A stretch of 64,000 bases of DNA from Rhodococcus koreensis (GCF_900105905.1 NZ_FNSV01000005.1:3472001-3536000); one strand, 5' to 3'. Shown: positions 25,396 to 34,722, numbered from the stretch's first letter. The notes: generated from the sequence alone by a model not told the origin. Numbers and translations: made by a program.

Positions 25396-25427
25396 AACGC
25401 CCCGGCCGAAGATCCGGCCGGGGCGTT
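25396..25427 (-). terminator. Terminator of the pst operon
   Basis: AACGCCCCGGCCG (25396-25408) pairs perfectly with 25415-25427 around AAGATC. Read on the minus strand it follows pstB by 14 bases and continues into TTCTTAT, a weak T-run. Confidence 0.75.
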
Positions 25428-25441
25428 CTCCTCGGTGTGCG

Positions 25442-26218
<777 letters not shown>

Positions 26219-26261
26219 TACCGGCTCCCTACTGATTGATGTACGAACTCGAGTGTATGTG

Positions 26262-27170
26262 TCACTTGCTGCGGACCTGTGAGAAGTGGCCGACGACCTT
26301 GGCCGCGATGTTGAGGACGGCGATCAGGAGGATCAGCGTCAGCGCCGCGCCCCAGATGCGGTTGGTACCGGCATCGGTCGGGTTGTTCATCTCGGCGACC
26401 ATGACGCCGGGCAGGGTGCCCATCTCGCCGCCGAACAGGTTGAAGTTGATGAACGGTGCGTACCCCACCAGGATCAGCAGCGGAGCAGTCTCGCCCATCA
26501 CGCGGGCCAGCGCCAGCATGACGCCGGTGATGATGCCCGGCAGCGCGGTGGGCAGCACGATCTTGGCGATCGTCTTCCACTTCGGAACGCCCAGCGCGTA
26601 CGACGCCTCGCGCAGGTCCTGTGGCACGATGCGGAGCATCTCCTCCGTGCTGCGGACGACGACGGGCACCATCAGCAGGACCAGGGCGAGCGCCACCGCG
26701 AACCCGGACTTCGGGAAGCCGAACGTCGCGATCCACAGGGCATAGATGAACAGGGCGGCCACGATCGACGGGACACCGCTGAGGATGTCGACCATGAACG
26801 TGGTCAGCTTCGCCAGCCGCGACTTCCGGTCGGCGTACTCGACGAGGTAGATCGCGACGAACAGTCCGAGCGGGATGGACAGCACCGCGCAGACGAGTCC
26901 CTGCAGGATCGTGCCGATCAGCGCGTGGTAGATACCGCCGCCCTCGGCCGACGACGTGAGTCCGCTGAGCGAGTGGGTGAACCAGGTGGCCGACGTCAGG
27001 GCGGGAATACCCTTGACGACGGCGGTGATCAGGACCCACACCAGCGGAACCAGGGCGACGAGCACTGCCAGCGTCACGAGAACGGTGGCGGTGATATCGG
27101 TGATGCGCCGCCGGGTACCGACACCCCGGAAGGTGGGTGCCTTGACCGGCTTGTCGAGTGTCGCGGTCAT
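26262..27170 (-). CDS. pstA: Phosphate ABC transporter permease PstA
   Basis: A 302-residue inner-membrane subunit of the phosphate importer with six predicted helices. The permease coupling motif is visible as ASYALGVPKWKTIAKIVLP, and PstA-typical stretches include GLFVAIYLVEYAD and SGVPSIVAALFIYALW. The ATG at 27170 lies 3 bases after the pstC stop, with AAAGGA inside the end of pstC as its ribosome site, so the two permeases are coupled. Confidence 0.93.
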   Translation of the reverse strand: MTATLDKPVKAPTFRGVGTRRRITDITATVLVTLAVLVALVPLVWVLITAVVKGIPALTSATWFTHSLSGLTSSAEGGGIYHALIGTILQGLVCAVLSIPLGLFVAIYLVEYADRKSRLAKLTTFMVDILSGVPSIVAALFIYALWIATFGFPKSGFAVALALVLLMVPVVVRSTEEMLRIVPQDLREASYALGVPKWKTIAKIVLPTALPGIITGVMLALARVMGETAPLLILVGYAPFINFNLFGGEMGTLPGVMVAEMNNPTDAGTNRIWGAALTLILLIAVLNIAAKVVGHFSQVRSK

Positions 27171-27173
27171 GGG

Positions 27174-28247
27174 TCAGTCCTTCTTTCCTGCGATCACGGC
27201 GCGGGCCGCGGCGTTCACGACGAACGTGAGTACGAAGAGCACCAGACCTGCGGCGATGTACGCGCCGGCCTGGATGTTGTTGTTGAACTCCGCGTAGCCG
27301 AGGGCGATCTTGGACGCGATGGTGGCGCCGCCGTCGAACAGCGACCATCCGAAGGGCTGCGACGTGGTGCGCAGGATCAGGTACAGCGCCATGGTCTCAC
27401 CGAGGGCGCGACCGAGGCCCAGCATCGAACCACTGATGTAGCCGGACTTACCGAACGGAATGATCGTGGTACGCACCACTTCCCACCGGGTGGCGCCCAG
27501 GGCGAGCGCCGCCTCGATATGGGACGTCGGTGTCTGGACGAACACTTCGCGGGTCACGGCGGTGATGACGGGAAGGATCATCACGGCGAGGACGATGCCG
27601 GCCGTGAAGATGGTGCCGCCGCCGGTGATCGAACCGCTGCCCGTCGCGAACAGCGGGAACCAGCCGAGGGTCTCATTGAGCCACACCGCAAGCGGCCTGA
27701 TTGCCGGCGCGAACACCAGCAGACCCCAGAGGCCGTAGACGATCGACGGCACCGCGGCCAGCAGGTCGATGACGTACGCCAGCGGACGCTTGAGCCAGCT
27801 CGGCGAATATTCGGTGAGGAAGATCGCGATACCCAGCGCAACCGGCATCGCGAGCACGAGCGCGAACAGCGACACCAGAACCGTCACCTGGAAGAGGTCG
27901 AGCACACCGAACGCCATCGCGTTGATGTCCTGGGTGACCCACTCGCGGCTGGTGAGGAAGTTGACCTGGTTCCGGCTCAGCGCGGGAACGGCACGCCAGA
28001 CGAGGAAGATGCCGATCGCGGCGATGAGGATGGAGATGACGATCGCCGACGTGGTCGCGAGGGACTTGAAGATCCGGTCTCCCGGCCTCGCGACGGCCTT
28101 GCCGCGAGGTGTATCGGTCGGGGTCGGGGTTTCGGCCTTGGTGGAACTCAACTCGGCCTCCGGAGTGCCGTTCGGACCGCCCACCCCGGCCCCGCCGGAA
28201 GCGGAGCCGGAGGCGCGAGGTGCTGATTCGGTGTGCGCTTCACTCAT
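27174..28247 (-). CDS. pstC: Phosphate ABC transporter permease PstC
   Basis: The second permease, 357 residues. A long polar N-terminus of about 60 residues, rich in Thr, Ser and Pro, precedes the first helix. The coupling motif reads AALALGATRWEVVRTTIIP and the PstC hallmark PSIVYGLWGLLVFAP lies near 165. The start is ATG at 28247, with GGGAG upstream; an in-frame ATG at 28286 is less well placed. It follows pstS by 68 bases in the pstSCAB order. Confidence 0.92.
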   Translation of the reverse strand: MSEAHTESAPRASGSASGGAGVGGPNGTPEAELSSTKAETPTPTDTPRGKAVARPGDRIFKSLATTSAIVISILIAAIGIFLVWRAVPALSRNQVNFLTSREWVTQDINAMAFGVLDLFQVTVLVSLFALVLAMPVALGIAIFLTEYSPSWLKRPLAYVIDLLAAVPSIVYGLWGLLVFAPAIRPLAVWLNETLGWFPLFATGSGSITGGGTIFTAGIVLAVMILPVITAVTREVFVQTPTSHIEAALALGATRWEVVRTTIIPFGKSGYISGSMLGLGRALGETMALYLILRTTSQPFGWSLFDGGATIASKIALGYAEFNNNIQAGAYIAAGLVLFVLTFVVNAAARAVIAGKKD

Positions 28248-28315
28248 CTGCGCTCCCAATCTTTCATCGTCAGAATATCGAGTCATGGGCGGGTCCGAAC
28301 GACTTACCGTGTGAA

Positions 28316-29434
28316 TCAGCCGATTGCGGCGACCGACGCGTTCAGCTTCTCCTTCATGGAGTCGGGCAGCGGCACGTAGCCCTGCGCGGCCAGGTTGTCC
28401 TGGCCCTCGTTGGCGGCGCTGGTCAGGAACGACTTGACCGCTGCGGAGGTGTCGGCGTCGTAGCCCTTCGAGCACACGATCTCGTAGGTGGCGAGCACCA
28501 GCGGGTACGCGCCGGCTTCCTTGGTGCCGAAGATCGAGGCGAGGTCGAGGGTCAGGTCGCCCTCGCCCGCACCCTTGAACTGCGCACCCTCGATGGCCTT
28601 CGCCGCGGACTCGTCGGACAGCGCGACGGGGCCCGAGCCGGTGTCGATCTGCGCTGCCGACAGCTTGTTCTGGTCTGCGTACGACTTCTCGACGTAGGTG
28701 ATCGAGCCGGGGGCGGAGGCCACTGCCTGCGCGACACCGGCCGACCCCTTGGCGCCCTCACCGATGCCGCCGGTGAAGTCGGAGCCGGCACCGGTGGTCC
28801 AGGCGCCGTTCGAGGCGGCGGTGAGGTACTGCTGGAAGTTGTCGGTGGTTCCCGAGGAGTCCGAGCGGATGATCGCGGTGATGTCCTGGTCCGGCAGGGT
28901 GGCGCCCGGGTTGAGGGCGGCGATGGCCGGGTCGTTCCACTTCTTGATGGTGCCGTTGAAGATCTTGGCGGTCACTTCACCGTTCAGCACCAGGTCCTCG
29001 ACACCGTCGAGGTTGTAGGCGACCGCGACGGGCCCGAAGACGAGGGGAAGGTTCCACGCCTCGCCGCCGACGCAACGCGCCTTGGCCTGCTCGGCCTGCT
29101 CGGTCTTGATCGCCGAGTCGGAACCGGCGAAGTCGACCTGACCCGCGATGAACTGGGTACGTCCGTCACCGGAACCGCTGGGGTTGTACGCCAGGTTGAC
29201 GGTCTTGCCCTTCTCCTGGCACACGGAGATGTAGGTGGAGACGAACTGGTCCATGGCGTTCTTCTGCGCCGAGGAACCGGCCGAGGAGAGGTTGGCCTTG
29301 CCCTCGCACGTCGCGCTCGAGGCGGCTACGTCGACGCCGCTCGACGCGGCGTTGTTGTCGCTGCCACACGCGGCCAAGGTCATGGCACCCAGGGCCACTG
29401 CACCGAGCAGGGCGCCATTGCGCTTGAGATTCAC
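28316..29434 (-). CDS. pstS: Phosphate-binding lipoprotein PstS
   Basis: The phosphate receptor, 372 residues. The lipoprotein signal ends LAAC, so Cys23 is lipidated. Phosphate-contact segments are LSSAGSSAQ, the conserved YNPSGSGDGRTQFI near residue 82, and RSDSSGTTDNFQQYL near 190. The GTG start at 29434 has GGAGG seven bases upstream. A PhoP-box-like repeat lies 134 bases before the start, consistent with strong induction on phosphate limitation. It is the first gene of pstSCAB. Confidence 0.94.
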   Translation of the reverse strand: MNLKRNGALLGAVALGAMTLAACGSDNNAASSGVDVAASSATCEGKANLSSAGSSAQKNAMDQFVSTYISVCQEKGKTVNLAYNPSGSGDGRTQFIAGQVDFAGSDSAIKTEQAEQAKARCVGGEAWNLPLVFGPVAVAYNLDGVEDLVLNGEVTAKIFNGTIKKWNDPAIAALNPGATLPDQDITAIIRSDSSGTTDNFQQYLTAASNGAWTTGAGSDFTGGIGEGAKGSAGVAQAVASAPGSITYVEKSYADQNKLSAAQIDTGSGPVALSDESAAKAIEGAQFKGAGEGDLTLDLASIFGTKEAGAYPLVLATYEIVCSKGYDADTSAAVKSFLTSAANEGQDNLAAQGYVPLPDSMKEKLNASVAAIG

Positions 29435-29567
29435 CTAGTCCTCCGGAAATACCGTCTCGCCCTGGATCGGGCGGCGACATGAGGCGCGGACCGGGAGGAT
29501 CCTGCACCAGGCAGCACGGCGCTGCCCACGGAGAAACCTAGGGGTAGCTAATGTCCAGTTGGACCAC

Positions 29568-29589
29568 GATCGGTGAACGGAAAGTGAAC
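29568..29589 (-). promoter_or_regulatory. PhoP-box-like direct repeats before pstS
   Basis: On the minus strand GTTCACTTTCC and GTTCACCGATC stand head to tail, two 11-base repeats as before phoU. They lie in the 216-base gap between mshD and pstS, upstream of pstS. Confidence 0.65.
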
Positions 29590-29650
29590 AGACCGAGCAT
29601 TTGCCCATATTTCCGAGACGAACGACGGGTGCCGAAGTAAGAGGAGCGCC

Positions 29651-30568
29651 TCAGGCTCGCGCGTACGCGACGTCGGTGTGGAACCGCTCGAACCCGAGCC
29701 GGTCGTAGGTGTGCAGCGCCGACGTGTTGTCGCCCTCGACGTAGAGCAGCACCGCACCGAGCCCGCGGTCACGCAGGTAGTGCAGTCCGGCGAGTGTGAG
29801 CAACCGGCCGAGACCGCGCCCCTGGGCGTCGGGTCCGATGGCCACCACGTAGACCTCACCGATGGCCGGCTCGTCGCCCTGCTGCGGGTGCACCTTGGTC
29901 CAGTGGAATCCGAGCAGCCGCTTCTCGTCCGCCGTGCCGTACGCCATGAACAGCCCGGCCGGATCGAACCAGGCCTCCGCGCGGCGTTCGGCCATTTCCC
30001 GTTCGGTCCACGACCCCTGCTCGGGGTGCCAGGCGAAGGCGGCGGCGTTGACCCGCAGCACCTCGGGATCATCCTCGACTCCGCGGTACAAGCGGAGTGA
30101 AATATCCTCCGGCACAACGATTTCCGGAAGCTCGGCACCCTCGAGTGGACGCCGGAGCTGCAGCAGTTCGCGTGCACCGCTCAGCCCGAGGCGGTGCGCC
30201 ACCGCCTGCGCCGCGGGCAGGTTGCCGTGCGCCCACACCCGGGTGTCCGGACCACCCTCGGACAGGACCTCGGTAACCAGCCGGCTACCGATCCCCCGGC
30301 CGCGCGCCTCGGGATCGACCGCGAGTTCGGCCATCGCGGGGTGCTCGCCGTGACCCGGCTGCAGCTGCGCGTACCCGACGATCCGATGGGCGTCGGTCTC
30401 CACGAGATGACGGACACCGTCGCCGCCGGCCCCGGACACGGCGTGCACGCCCTGCTCCGACACGGGCGCGGTTCCGTCCGCTGCCGTCGCGCGGTCGAGC
30501 AGTGCGGACACGTCCGCGGCCTGCTTGCCGTCGAGTCGATCGGTCCAGGACTGCACCGAAGCGCTCAC
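29651..30568 (-). CDS. mshD: Mycothiol acetyltransferase MshD
   Basis: The last enzyme of mycothiol synthesis: it acetylates Cys-GlcN-inositol with acetyl-CoA. The 305-residue chain holds two GNAT domains with acetyl-CoA loops RGRGIGSRL near residue 102 and QGRGLGRLL near 252. The second domain also has GEVYVVAIGPDAQ and LLYVEGDNTSALHTYDRLGF, the family's end signature. The GTG start at 30568 overlaps the TGA of glnR (GTGA), so translation is coupled. Orthologue of Rv0819 by sequence and place. Confidence 0.92.
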   Translation of the reverse strand: MSASVQSWTDRLDGKQAADVSALLDRATAADGTAPVSEQGVHAVSGAGGDGVRHLVETDAHRIVGYAQLQPGHGEHPAMAELAVDPEARGRGIGSRLVTEVLSEGGPDTRVWAHGNLPAAQAVAHRLGLSGARELLQLRRPLEGAELPEIVVPEDISLRLYRGVEDDPEVLRVNAAAFAWHPEQGSWTEREMAERRAEAWFDPAGLFMAYGTADEKRLLGFHWTKVHPQQGDEPAIGEVYVVAIGPDAQGRGLGRLLTLAGLHYLRDRGLGAVLLYVEGDNTSALHTYDRLGFERFHTDVAYARA

Positions 30569-31323
30569 TGGATCACAGGTCCTTCCGCGGATTCGAAGTC
30601 TGCATCTTCGGCATCGAGGTCGTCGACCGGCGGCACCGGCGCACCCGACTTGCTGCGGGTGGGACGGACGGCCTTGTATCCGACGTTGCGGACTGTACCG
30701 ATCAAGGATTCGTACTCGCTGCCCAGCTTGGCGCGCAGACGACGCACGTGGACGTCCACCGTGCGGGTACCACCGAAGAAGTCGTATCCCCACACCTCCT
30801 GCAGCAACTGCGCGCGGGTGAAGACGCGACCCGCGTGCTGCGCCAGGTACTTGAGGAGTTCGAACTCCTTGTAGGTGAGGTCGAGGGGGCGGCCACGCAG
30901 CCGGGCCGTGTACGTGCCCTCGTCGATGACCAGTTCGCCGAGCGTGATCTTGCCCGACGCCTCCGGGCTGGCGACGCCGCCGGCACGTCCGACCAGCAGT
31001 CGGAGGCGGGCGTCCACCTCGGCCGGCCCGGTGCCCGGGAGCAGGATGTCGTCGAGACCCCAGTCGGAATTGACCGCCACCAGGCCACCCTCGGTGAGCA
31101 CCGCCACCACGGGGACCGCGGAACCCGTGCTGCCCAGCAGCCGGCAGAGGCCGCGGGCCGCCGCGAGATCGGTGCGCGCATCCACCAGGGCGATGTCGGC
31201 GGAGCTCGCTTCCAGGAGAGAGGACACCTCCGTCGGGGCAGGCCGCACCGAATGCGCCAGCAGGGCGAGGGCAGGCAGAACTGCCTCGGGGTTCGGGTCG
31301 GAGGTAAGAAGCAGTAGCTCCAC
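30565..31323 (-). CDS. glnR: Nitrogen regulator GlnR
   Basis: An OmpR-type response regulator of 252 residues, the orphan nitrogen regulator GlnR (Rv0818 orthologue). The receiver half begins VELLLLTSDPNPEAVLPAL, lacks the usual phosphorylation pocket and has no partner kinase nearby, as known for GlnR. The winged-helix half contains LTYKEFELLKYLAQHAGRVF and GGTRTVDVHVRRLRAKLG. The GTG at 31323 with GGAGG four bases upstream is preferred over ATG at 31335. It is cotranscribed with mshD and divergent from lmeA. Confidence 0.9.
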   Translation of the reverse strand: MELLLLTSDPNPEAVLPALALLAHSVRPAPTEVSSLLEASSADIALVDARTDLAAARGLCRLLGSTGSAVPVVAVLTEGGLVAVNSDWGLDDILLPGTGPAEVDARLRLLVGRAGGVASPEASGKITLGELVIDEGTYTARLRGRPLDLTYKEFELLKYLAQHAGRVFTRAQLLQEVWGYDFFGGTRTVDVHVRRLRAKLGSEYESLIGTVRNVGYKAVRPTRSKSGAPVPPVDDLDAEDADFESAEGPVIQ

Positions 31324-31391
31324 ACAGCCTCCCATCTCGTCGCCGTCGTACCCGGCCGGCCGACGGATGGTTCGTCCGCCGGTCCAGGTAG

Positions 31392-31415
31392 ATCGACACT
31401 GAAGGTATCGACACT
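31392..31415. promoter_or_regulatory. 9-base direct repeats in the glnR-lmeA gap
   Basis: ATCGACACT occurs at 31392-31400 and again at 31407-31415, a period of 15 bases, 69 bases before the glnR start on the divergent side. The function is unknown; a regulator site or part of the glnR promoter is possible. Confidence 0.35.
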
Positions 31416-31518
31416 TTTGTCGGTGACAGAGTAGCGCGCCGCCGTCAAGGTCCGTCGCACCGAACCCCGGCAACCGGCGCGAAGGTTGCACCGGCACCGT
31501 GTCCGTCACAATGGGGCC

Positions 31519-32298
31519 GTGCGGAAACTCATCATCGGAATCATCTTCCTCGTGGCACTCGGTCTCGTCGTCGACTTCGGTTCGGCGGCGTACGCGGAAT
31601 ACCGGGTGTCGCGGGAACTGCGGGCGGGCGCGTCCCTCACCGCGGATCCCGAGGTGACGGTGCACGGCTTCCCCTTCCTCACCCAGGCGTGGGCCGGGAA
31701 GTACGAGAACATCGAGATCCGCGCCCAGGGAGTACAGAGCGACGTGGTCGGTGAGGTGACGATCGAGTCCACCCTCCTGGGCGTGTCCGCGCCGCTGTCC
31801 GACCTCGTCGACGGCTCCGTCACGAGCCTTCCGGTCGACCACCTCTCCGGCCGCATGCTCATCGACGCCACCGACCTCGGCCGCTTCCTCGACATCCCCG
31901 ACCTGCAGGTTTCGGCCCCGCCGGCCAGCAAGTCGGACGGGACCGGCGGCTCCGGCGGCTCCGGAATGACGACCGCGGGCGGCGTCGTCCTCACCGGCAC
32001 CGTCCCCGTCGGCCCGCTCGAGACCACCGTCAGCGTGCAGGCCGACCTGGTCCTCGACGGCGATCAGGTGAAGATCGTCGCCAGCGACTTCTACTTCGGG
32101 CCCGAGGGCCACGCCGACTTCACCATCCCCGAGCCGCTCGCCCCCGCGATCCTCGGCCTCTTCACCCGGACCATCGACCCCCGGGAACTGCCGTTCGGCG
32201 TCCAGCCGACGGAGGTGTACGCGGAGGGCTCGCAGATCGTCATCGAGGGCGTCGGCGACAACGTCACGATCGACCTGAACGAACTGCAGAGCCGATGA
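31519..32298 (+). CDS. lmeA: LmeA-like secreted protein (DUF2993)
   Basis: An exported or membrane-anchored protein of 259 residues. The N-terminal helix RKLIIGIIFLVALGLVVDF is followed by the DUF2993 domain with the hallmark VTVHGFPFLTQAWAGKYENI near residues 47-66. Mycobacterial LmeA (Rv0817c) supports mannan elongation of lipomannan in the cell envelope; the same role is inferred here. GTG at 31519 directly precedes the signal sequence. Its stop overlaps the ATG of the thioredoxin gene by 4 bases. Confidence 0.85.
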   Translation: MRKLIIGIIFLVALGLVVDFGSAAYAEYRVSRELRAGASLTADPEVTVHGFPFLTQAWAGKYENIEIRAQGVQSDVVGEVTIESTLLGVSAPLSDLVDGSVTSLPVDHLSGRMLIDATDLGRFLDIPDLQVSAPPASKSDGTGGSGGSGMTTAGGVVLTGTVPVGPLETTVSVQADLVLDGDQVKIVASDFYFGPEGHADFTIPEPLAPAILGLFTRTIDPRELPFGVQPTEVYAEGSQIVIEGVGDNVTIDLNELQSR

Positions 32299-32768
32299 CC
32301 GGAATCACACTGTTACTGATCGCACTGTTCGCGGCCCTCGCGTTCGGGCTCGTCTGGCAGCGCCGCCAGGGGAAGGTCCGGACCACCGGCGAGACGACCG
32401 CGGCCGTGACCGACGAGCGACGCCTGCTCCTCGAGGCGGCGGGCGTCGGGTCGGGTTCGGGGCACGGGCGACCGGCCACCGTTCTCCACTTCTCCGCCGA
32501 CTGGTGCGGACCCTGCGCAGCGGTGCGCAGGGTCGTCGGACAGGTCGTCGCCGACCTCACCGGCGAGCCGGAACCTCCCGTCGAGGTGGAAGTCGACATC
32601 GACGAGTATCCCGCTCTCGCCAAGGAACTCGGCGTTCTGTCGTTGCCGACGACGTTCATTCTCGACGCCGACCTGCAGCAACGCTTCCGGGTGTCCGGGG
32701 TACCCTCGGCGTCCGACCTGAGGGCGGCGCTCGGACCCCTCACCCGGCCCCCGGCTTCAAATTCCTGA
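32295..32768 (+). CDS. Membrane-anchored thioredoxin (ThiX-like)
   Basis: A 157-residue thioredoxin-fold protein with one N-terminal membrane helix (about 3-20). The active site WCGPC lies near residues 70-74 and the cis-Pro loop is SLPTTF near 115. It therefore probably handles disulfides at the membrane face. By position it is the orthologue of Rv0816c (thiX). The ATG overlaps the stop of lmeA. Its last bases contain the promoter of the poly-cysteine leader, linking it in place to the cysteine-related unit that follows. Confidence 0.86.
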   Translation: MTGITLLLIALFAALAFGLVWQRRQGKVRTTGETTAAVTDERRLLLEAAGVGSGSGHGRPATVLHFSADWCGPCAAVRRVVGQVVADLTGEPEPPVEVEVDIDEYPALAKELGVLSLPTTFILDADLQQRFRVSGVPSASDLRAALGPLTRPPASNS

Positions 32769-32777
32769 AGAACCGGG

Positions 32778-32783
32778 TAAACT
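32778..32783 (+). promoter_or_regulatory. -10 element of the poly-cysteine leader
   Basis: TAAACT lies seven bases before the GTG of the leader peptide gene. Transcription would begin at or next to the GTG, so the message is leaderless. No convincing -35 is seen (CTTCAA at 32755-32760 has the right spacing of 17). Confidence 0.55.
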
Positions 32784-32790
32784 CGTCGTC

Positions 32791-32877
32791 GTGCAATCCA
32801 GCCACGAGCTCATGCTCACCCGACGCCGCACGGTAGACCTGTGCCGCCTCGGGGCTTGTTGCTGTACCTGTTGCTGA
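32791..32877 (+). CDS. Poly-cysteine leader peptide
   Basis: A 28-codon reading frame, GTG start, TGA stop, encoding a peptide with the actinobacterial leader pattern LTRRRTVDLCR and the end Cys-Cys-Cys-Thr-Cys-Cys. Six of the last eleven residues are Cys, counting the one in DLCR. In mycobacteria, leaderless poly-cysteine uORFs ahead of cysA2-type operons act as cysteine-responsive attenuators: ribosomes stall at the Cys codons when cysteine is short and downstream genes are expressed. The same logic is inferred here, because DUF4395, CysA2 and DUF1416 genes follow 127 bases later. The leader gap 32878-33004 holds GC-rich inverted repeats (CGCGGACTCCGCG; GACGACGTCGTC). Confidence 0.8.
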   Translation: MQSSHELMLTRRRTVDLCRLGACCCTCC

Positions 32878-33004
32878 TCACCAGGGCTGTCGCTTTCTGC
32901 TGACACCGCGGACTCCGCGCACGTGATCGAAACCCGATGACGACGTCGTCCGTCGTTGCTCGGCGCCAGGCAAGCATTCAGGACTCAACGCAGGAGCACT
33001 TCTC

Positions 33005-33457
33005 ATGTCCACAACACTCGAGGTCGAGCAGGTCGACGTTCGTGGCCCCCGGTTCGCCGCCTGGGTCACCACCGCAGTCCTCGTCGCCGTCCTCGTCGTG
33101 TCGACGTTCTCGCTGGTCGCAGCAGGAATTCTGCTGGCACTGCAGGCGGTCGTCTTCGCGGCAGGCGCGGCCTCCGGGCCGCGGCGCAGCCCGTACGGCC
33201 GGATCTTCGGCAGCCTCGTCGCGCCGCGACTCACTCCGGTGAGCGAACGCGAACCCGCCGCACCGCTGCGGTTCGCGCAGCTCGTCGGCTTCGTCTTCGC
33301 CGCCGTCGGCACCGTCGGCTTCCTCGCCGGCTCCGGCCTCGTCGGCGCCGTGGCCACCGCATTCGCCCTGTTCGCGGCGTTCCTCAACGCCGCATTCGGG
33401 TTCTGTCTCGGCTGCCAGATCTATCCACTCGTCGCACGCCTCCGGCCCGCGGCCTGA
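33005..33457 (+). CDS. DUF4395 membrane protein
   Basis: A 150-residue membrane protein with four hydrophobic helices, matching DUF4395. The C-terminus has FGFCLGCQIYP, a CxxC pair at the membrane that is typical for the family and could exchange disulfides or carry persulfide. In Actinobacteria the family is often next to thioredoxins and thiosulfate sulfurtransferases, as here. The ATG at 33005 has AGGAG nine bases upstream. It is the first structural gene behind the cysteine-responsive leader. Confidence 0.85.
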   Translation: MSTTLEVEQVDVRGPRFAAWVTTAVLVAVLVVSTFSLVAAGILLALQAVVFAAGAASGPRRSPYGRIFGSLVAPRLTPVSEREPAAPLRFAQLVGFVFAAVGTVGFLAGSGLVGAVATAFALFAAFLNAAFGFCLGCQIYPLVARLRPAA

Positions 33458-33524
33458 AAGTTTCACATCGAGAACCACTGCACGATCCACCCGACACAAG
33501 TAAGAACACATCGAAAGGAACACC

Positions 33525-34361
33525 ATGGCTCGCTCCGATGTCCTAGTCTCCGCCGACTGGGCTGAGCAGAACCTCAACGCCCCCAAGACCGTTTTCGTCG
33601 AGGTGGATGAGGACACCAGCGCATACGACGGCGGCCACATCGAAGGCGCCATTCGCCTCGACTGGCGGAAGGACCTGCAGGACGGGGTCCGTCGTGACTT
33701 CCTGAACCAGCAGCAGTTCTCCGACCTCCTGTCCGCCAAGGGTGTCGCCAACGACGACACCATCGTTCTCTACGGTGGCAACAACAACTGGTTCGCGGCG
33801 TACGCGTACTGGTACTTCAAGCTGTACGGCCACCAGGACGTCAAGCTGATCGACGGCGGCCGCAAGAAGTGGGAGCTCGACGGACGCCCCCTCTCCAAGG
33901 AGACCGTCTCCCGCGAGGCCACCCAGTACAAGGCCGACGCACCCGACCTGACGATCCGCGCGTTCCGCGACGAGGTCATCGACGCCATCGGCAACAAGAA
34001 CCTCGTCGACGTGCGTTCGCCCGACGAGTTCTCCGGCAAGATCCTCGCCCCCGCGCACCTGCCGCAGGAGCAGGCGCAGCAGCGTGGACACGTCCCCACG
34101 GCCATCAACATCCCGTGGAGCACCACCGCAAACGAGGACGGCACCTTCAAGTCGGACGACGACCTGGAGAAGCTGTACTCGGAGAAGGGCTACGACGAGT
34201 CGAAGCCCACCATCGCGTACTGCCGTATCGGCGAGCGCTCCAGCCACACCTGGTTCGTGCTCAAGGAGATCCTCGGCAAGTCCGATGTCAAGAACTACGA
34301 CGGCAGCTGGGTCGAATACGGCTCACTCGTCGGCGCACCCATCGAGTTGGAGGTTCACTGA
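33525..34361 (+). CDS. cysA2: Thiosulfate sulfurtransferase CysA2 (rhodanese)
   Basis: A two-domain rhodanese of 278 residues that moves sulfur from thiosulfate to thiol acceptors. The catalytic Cys lies in YCRIGERSSHTWF near residue 233; the inactive N-terminal domain has the matching loop LYGGNNNWFAAYAYW without Cys. The C-terminal NYDGSWVEYGSLVGAPIE is the family end. Orthologue of Rv0815c/Rv3117. It follows the DUF4395 gene by 67 bases and precedes the DUF1416 gene by 3 bases, as in mycobacteria. Confidence 0.93.
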   Translation: MARSDVLVSADWAEQNLNAPKTVFVEVDEDTSAYDGGHIEGAIRLDWRKDLQDGVRRDFLNQQQFSDLLSAKGVANDDTIVLYGGNNNWFAAYAYWYFKLYGHQDVKLIDGGRKKWELDGRPLSKETVSREATQYKADAPDLTIRAFRDEVIDAIGNKNLVDVRSPDEFSGKILAPAHLPQEQAQQRGHVPTAINIPWSTTANEDGTFKSDDDLEKLYSEKGYDESKPTIAYCRIGERSSHTWFVLKEILGKSDVKNYDGSWVEYGSLVGAPIELEVH

Positions 34362-34364
34362 GCC

Positions 34365-34670
34365 ATGTGTGGAGCACCTGTACAGACCCAGACCCTGCCC
34401 GCGGGCGTCGACGTCGAGAAGGAAACGGTCATCACCGGCCGCGTTCTCGCCGCTGACGGCCAGCCGATCGGTGGAGCGTTCGTGCGTCTCCTCGACGGCG
34501 GCGGAGAGTTCACCGCCGAGGTCGTCGCCTCGGGCACCGGAGACTTCCGCTTCTTCGCCGCTCCCGGCGACTGGACCGTGCGTGCACTGTCCAGCTCCGG
34601 CAACGGCACCGCCACGGTGAGCCCGACGAGCGCAGGCGTGCACAACGTCGACGTCACGGTCGGCGAGTAA
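34365..34670 (+). CDS. sseC: DUF1416 protein (SseC)
   Basis: A small 101-residue protein of the DUF1416 family, the SseC partner of CysA2 in mycobacteria (Rv0814c). It starts MCGAPVQTQTLPAGVDVEKE; the Cys2 is conserved in the family as I recall. The rest is a transthyretin-like beta sandwich (GRVLAADGQPIGGAFVRLLD). A role in sulfur transfer is suggested only by the constant pairing with the rhodanese. It ends the operon; a strong terminator follows. Confidence 0.88.
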   Translation: MCGAPVQTQTLPAGVDVEKETVITGRVLAADGQPIGGAFVRLLDGGGEFTAEVVASGTGDFRFFAAPGDWTVRALSSSGNGTATVSPTSAGVHNVDVTVGE

Positions 34671-34689
34671 GACTCAGCACCAACGCAGG

Positions 34690-34722
34690 AAGGCCCCGCT
34701 CCGGCATTCGGAGCGGGGCCTT
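34690..34722 (+). terminator. Terminator of the cysA2-sseC operon
   Basis: AAGGCCCCGCTCCG (34690-34703) pairs perfectly with 34709-34722 around GCATT, 19 bases after the sseC stop, followed by CTTCGTGC. Confidence 0.82.

Noticed and set aside
26286..28226. Open frame of 646 codons opposite pstA and pstC
   Set aside because: Low-complexity Arg/Asp/Gln/His composition, no domain; the opposite strand has two clear permeases.
29651..31414. MshD as a 587-residue fusion
   Set aside because: The upstream part of that frame overlaps glnR in another phase and is not protein-like; the GTG at 30568 fits the family length.
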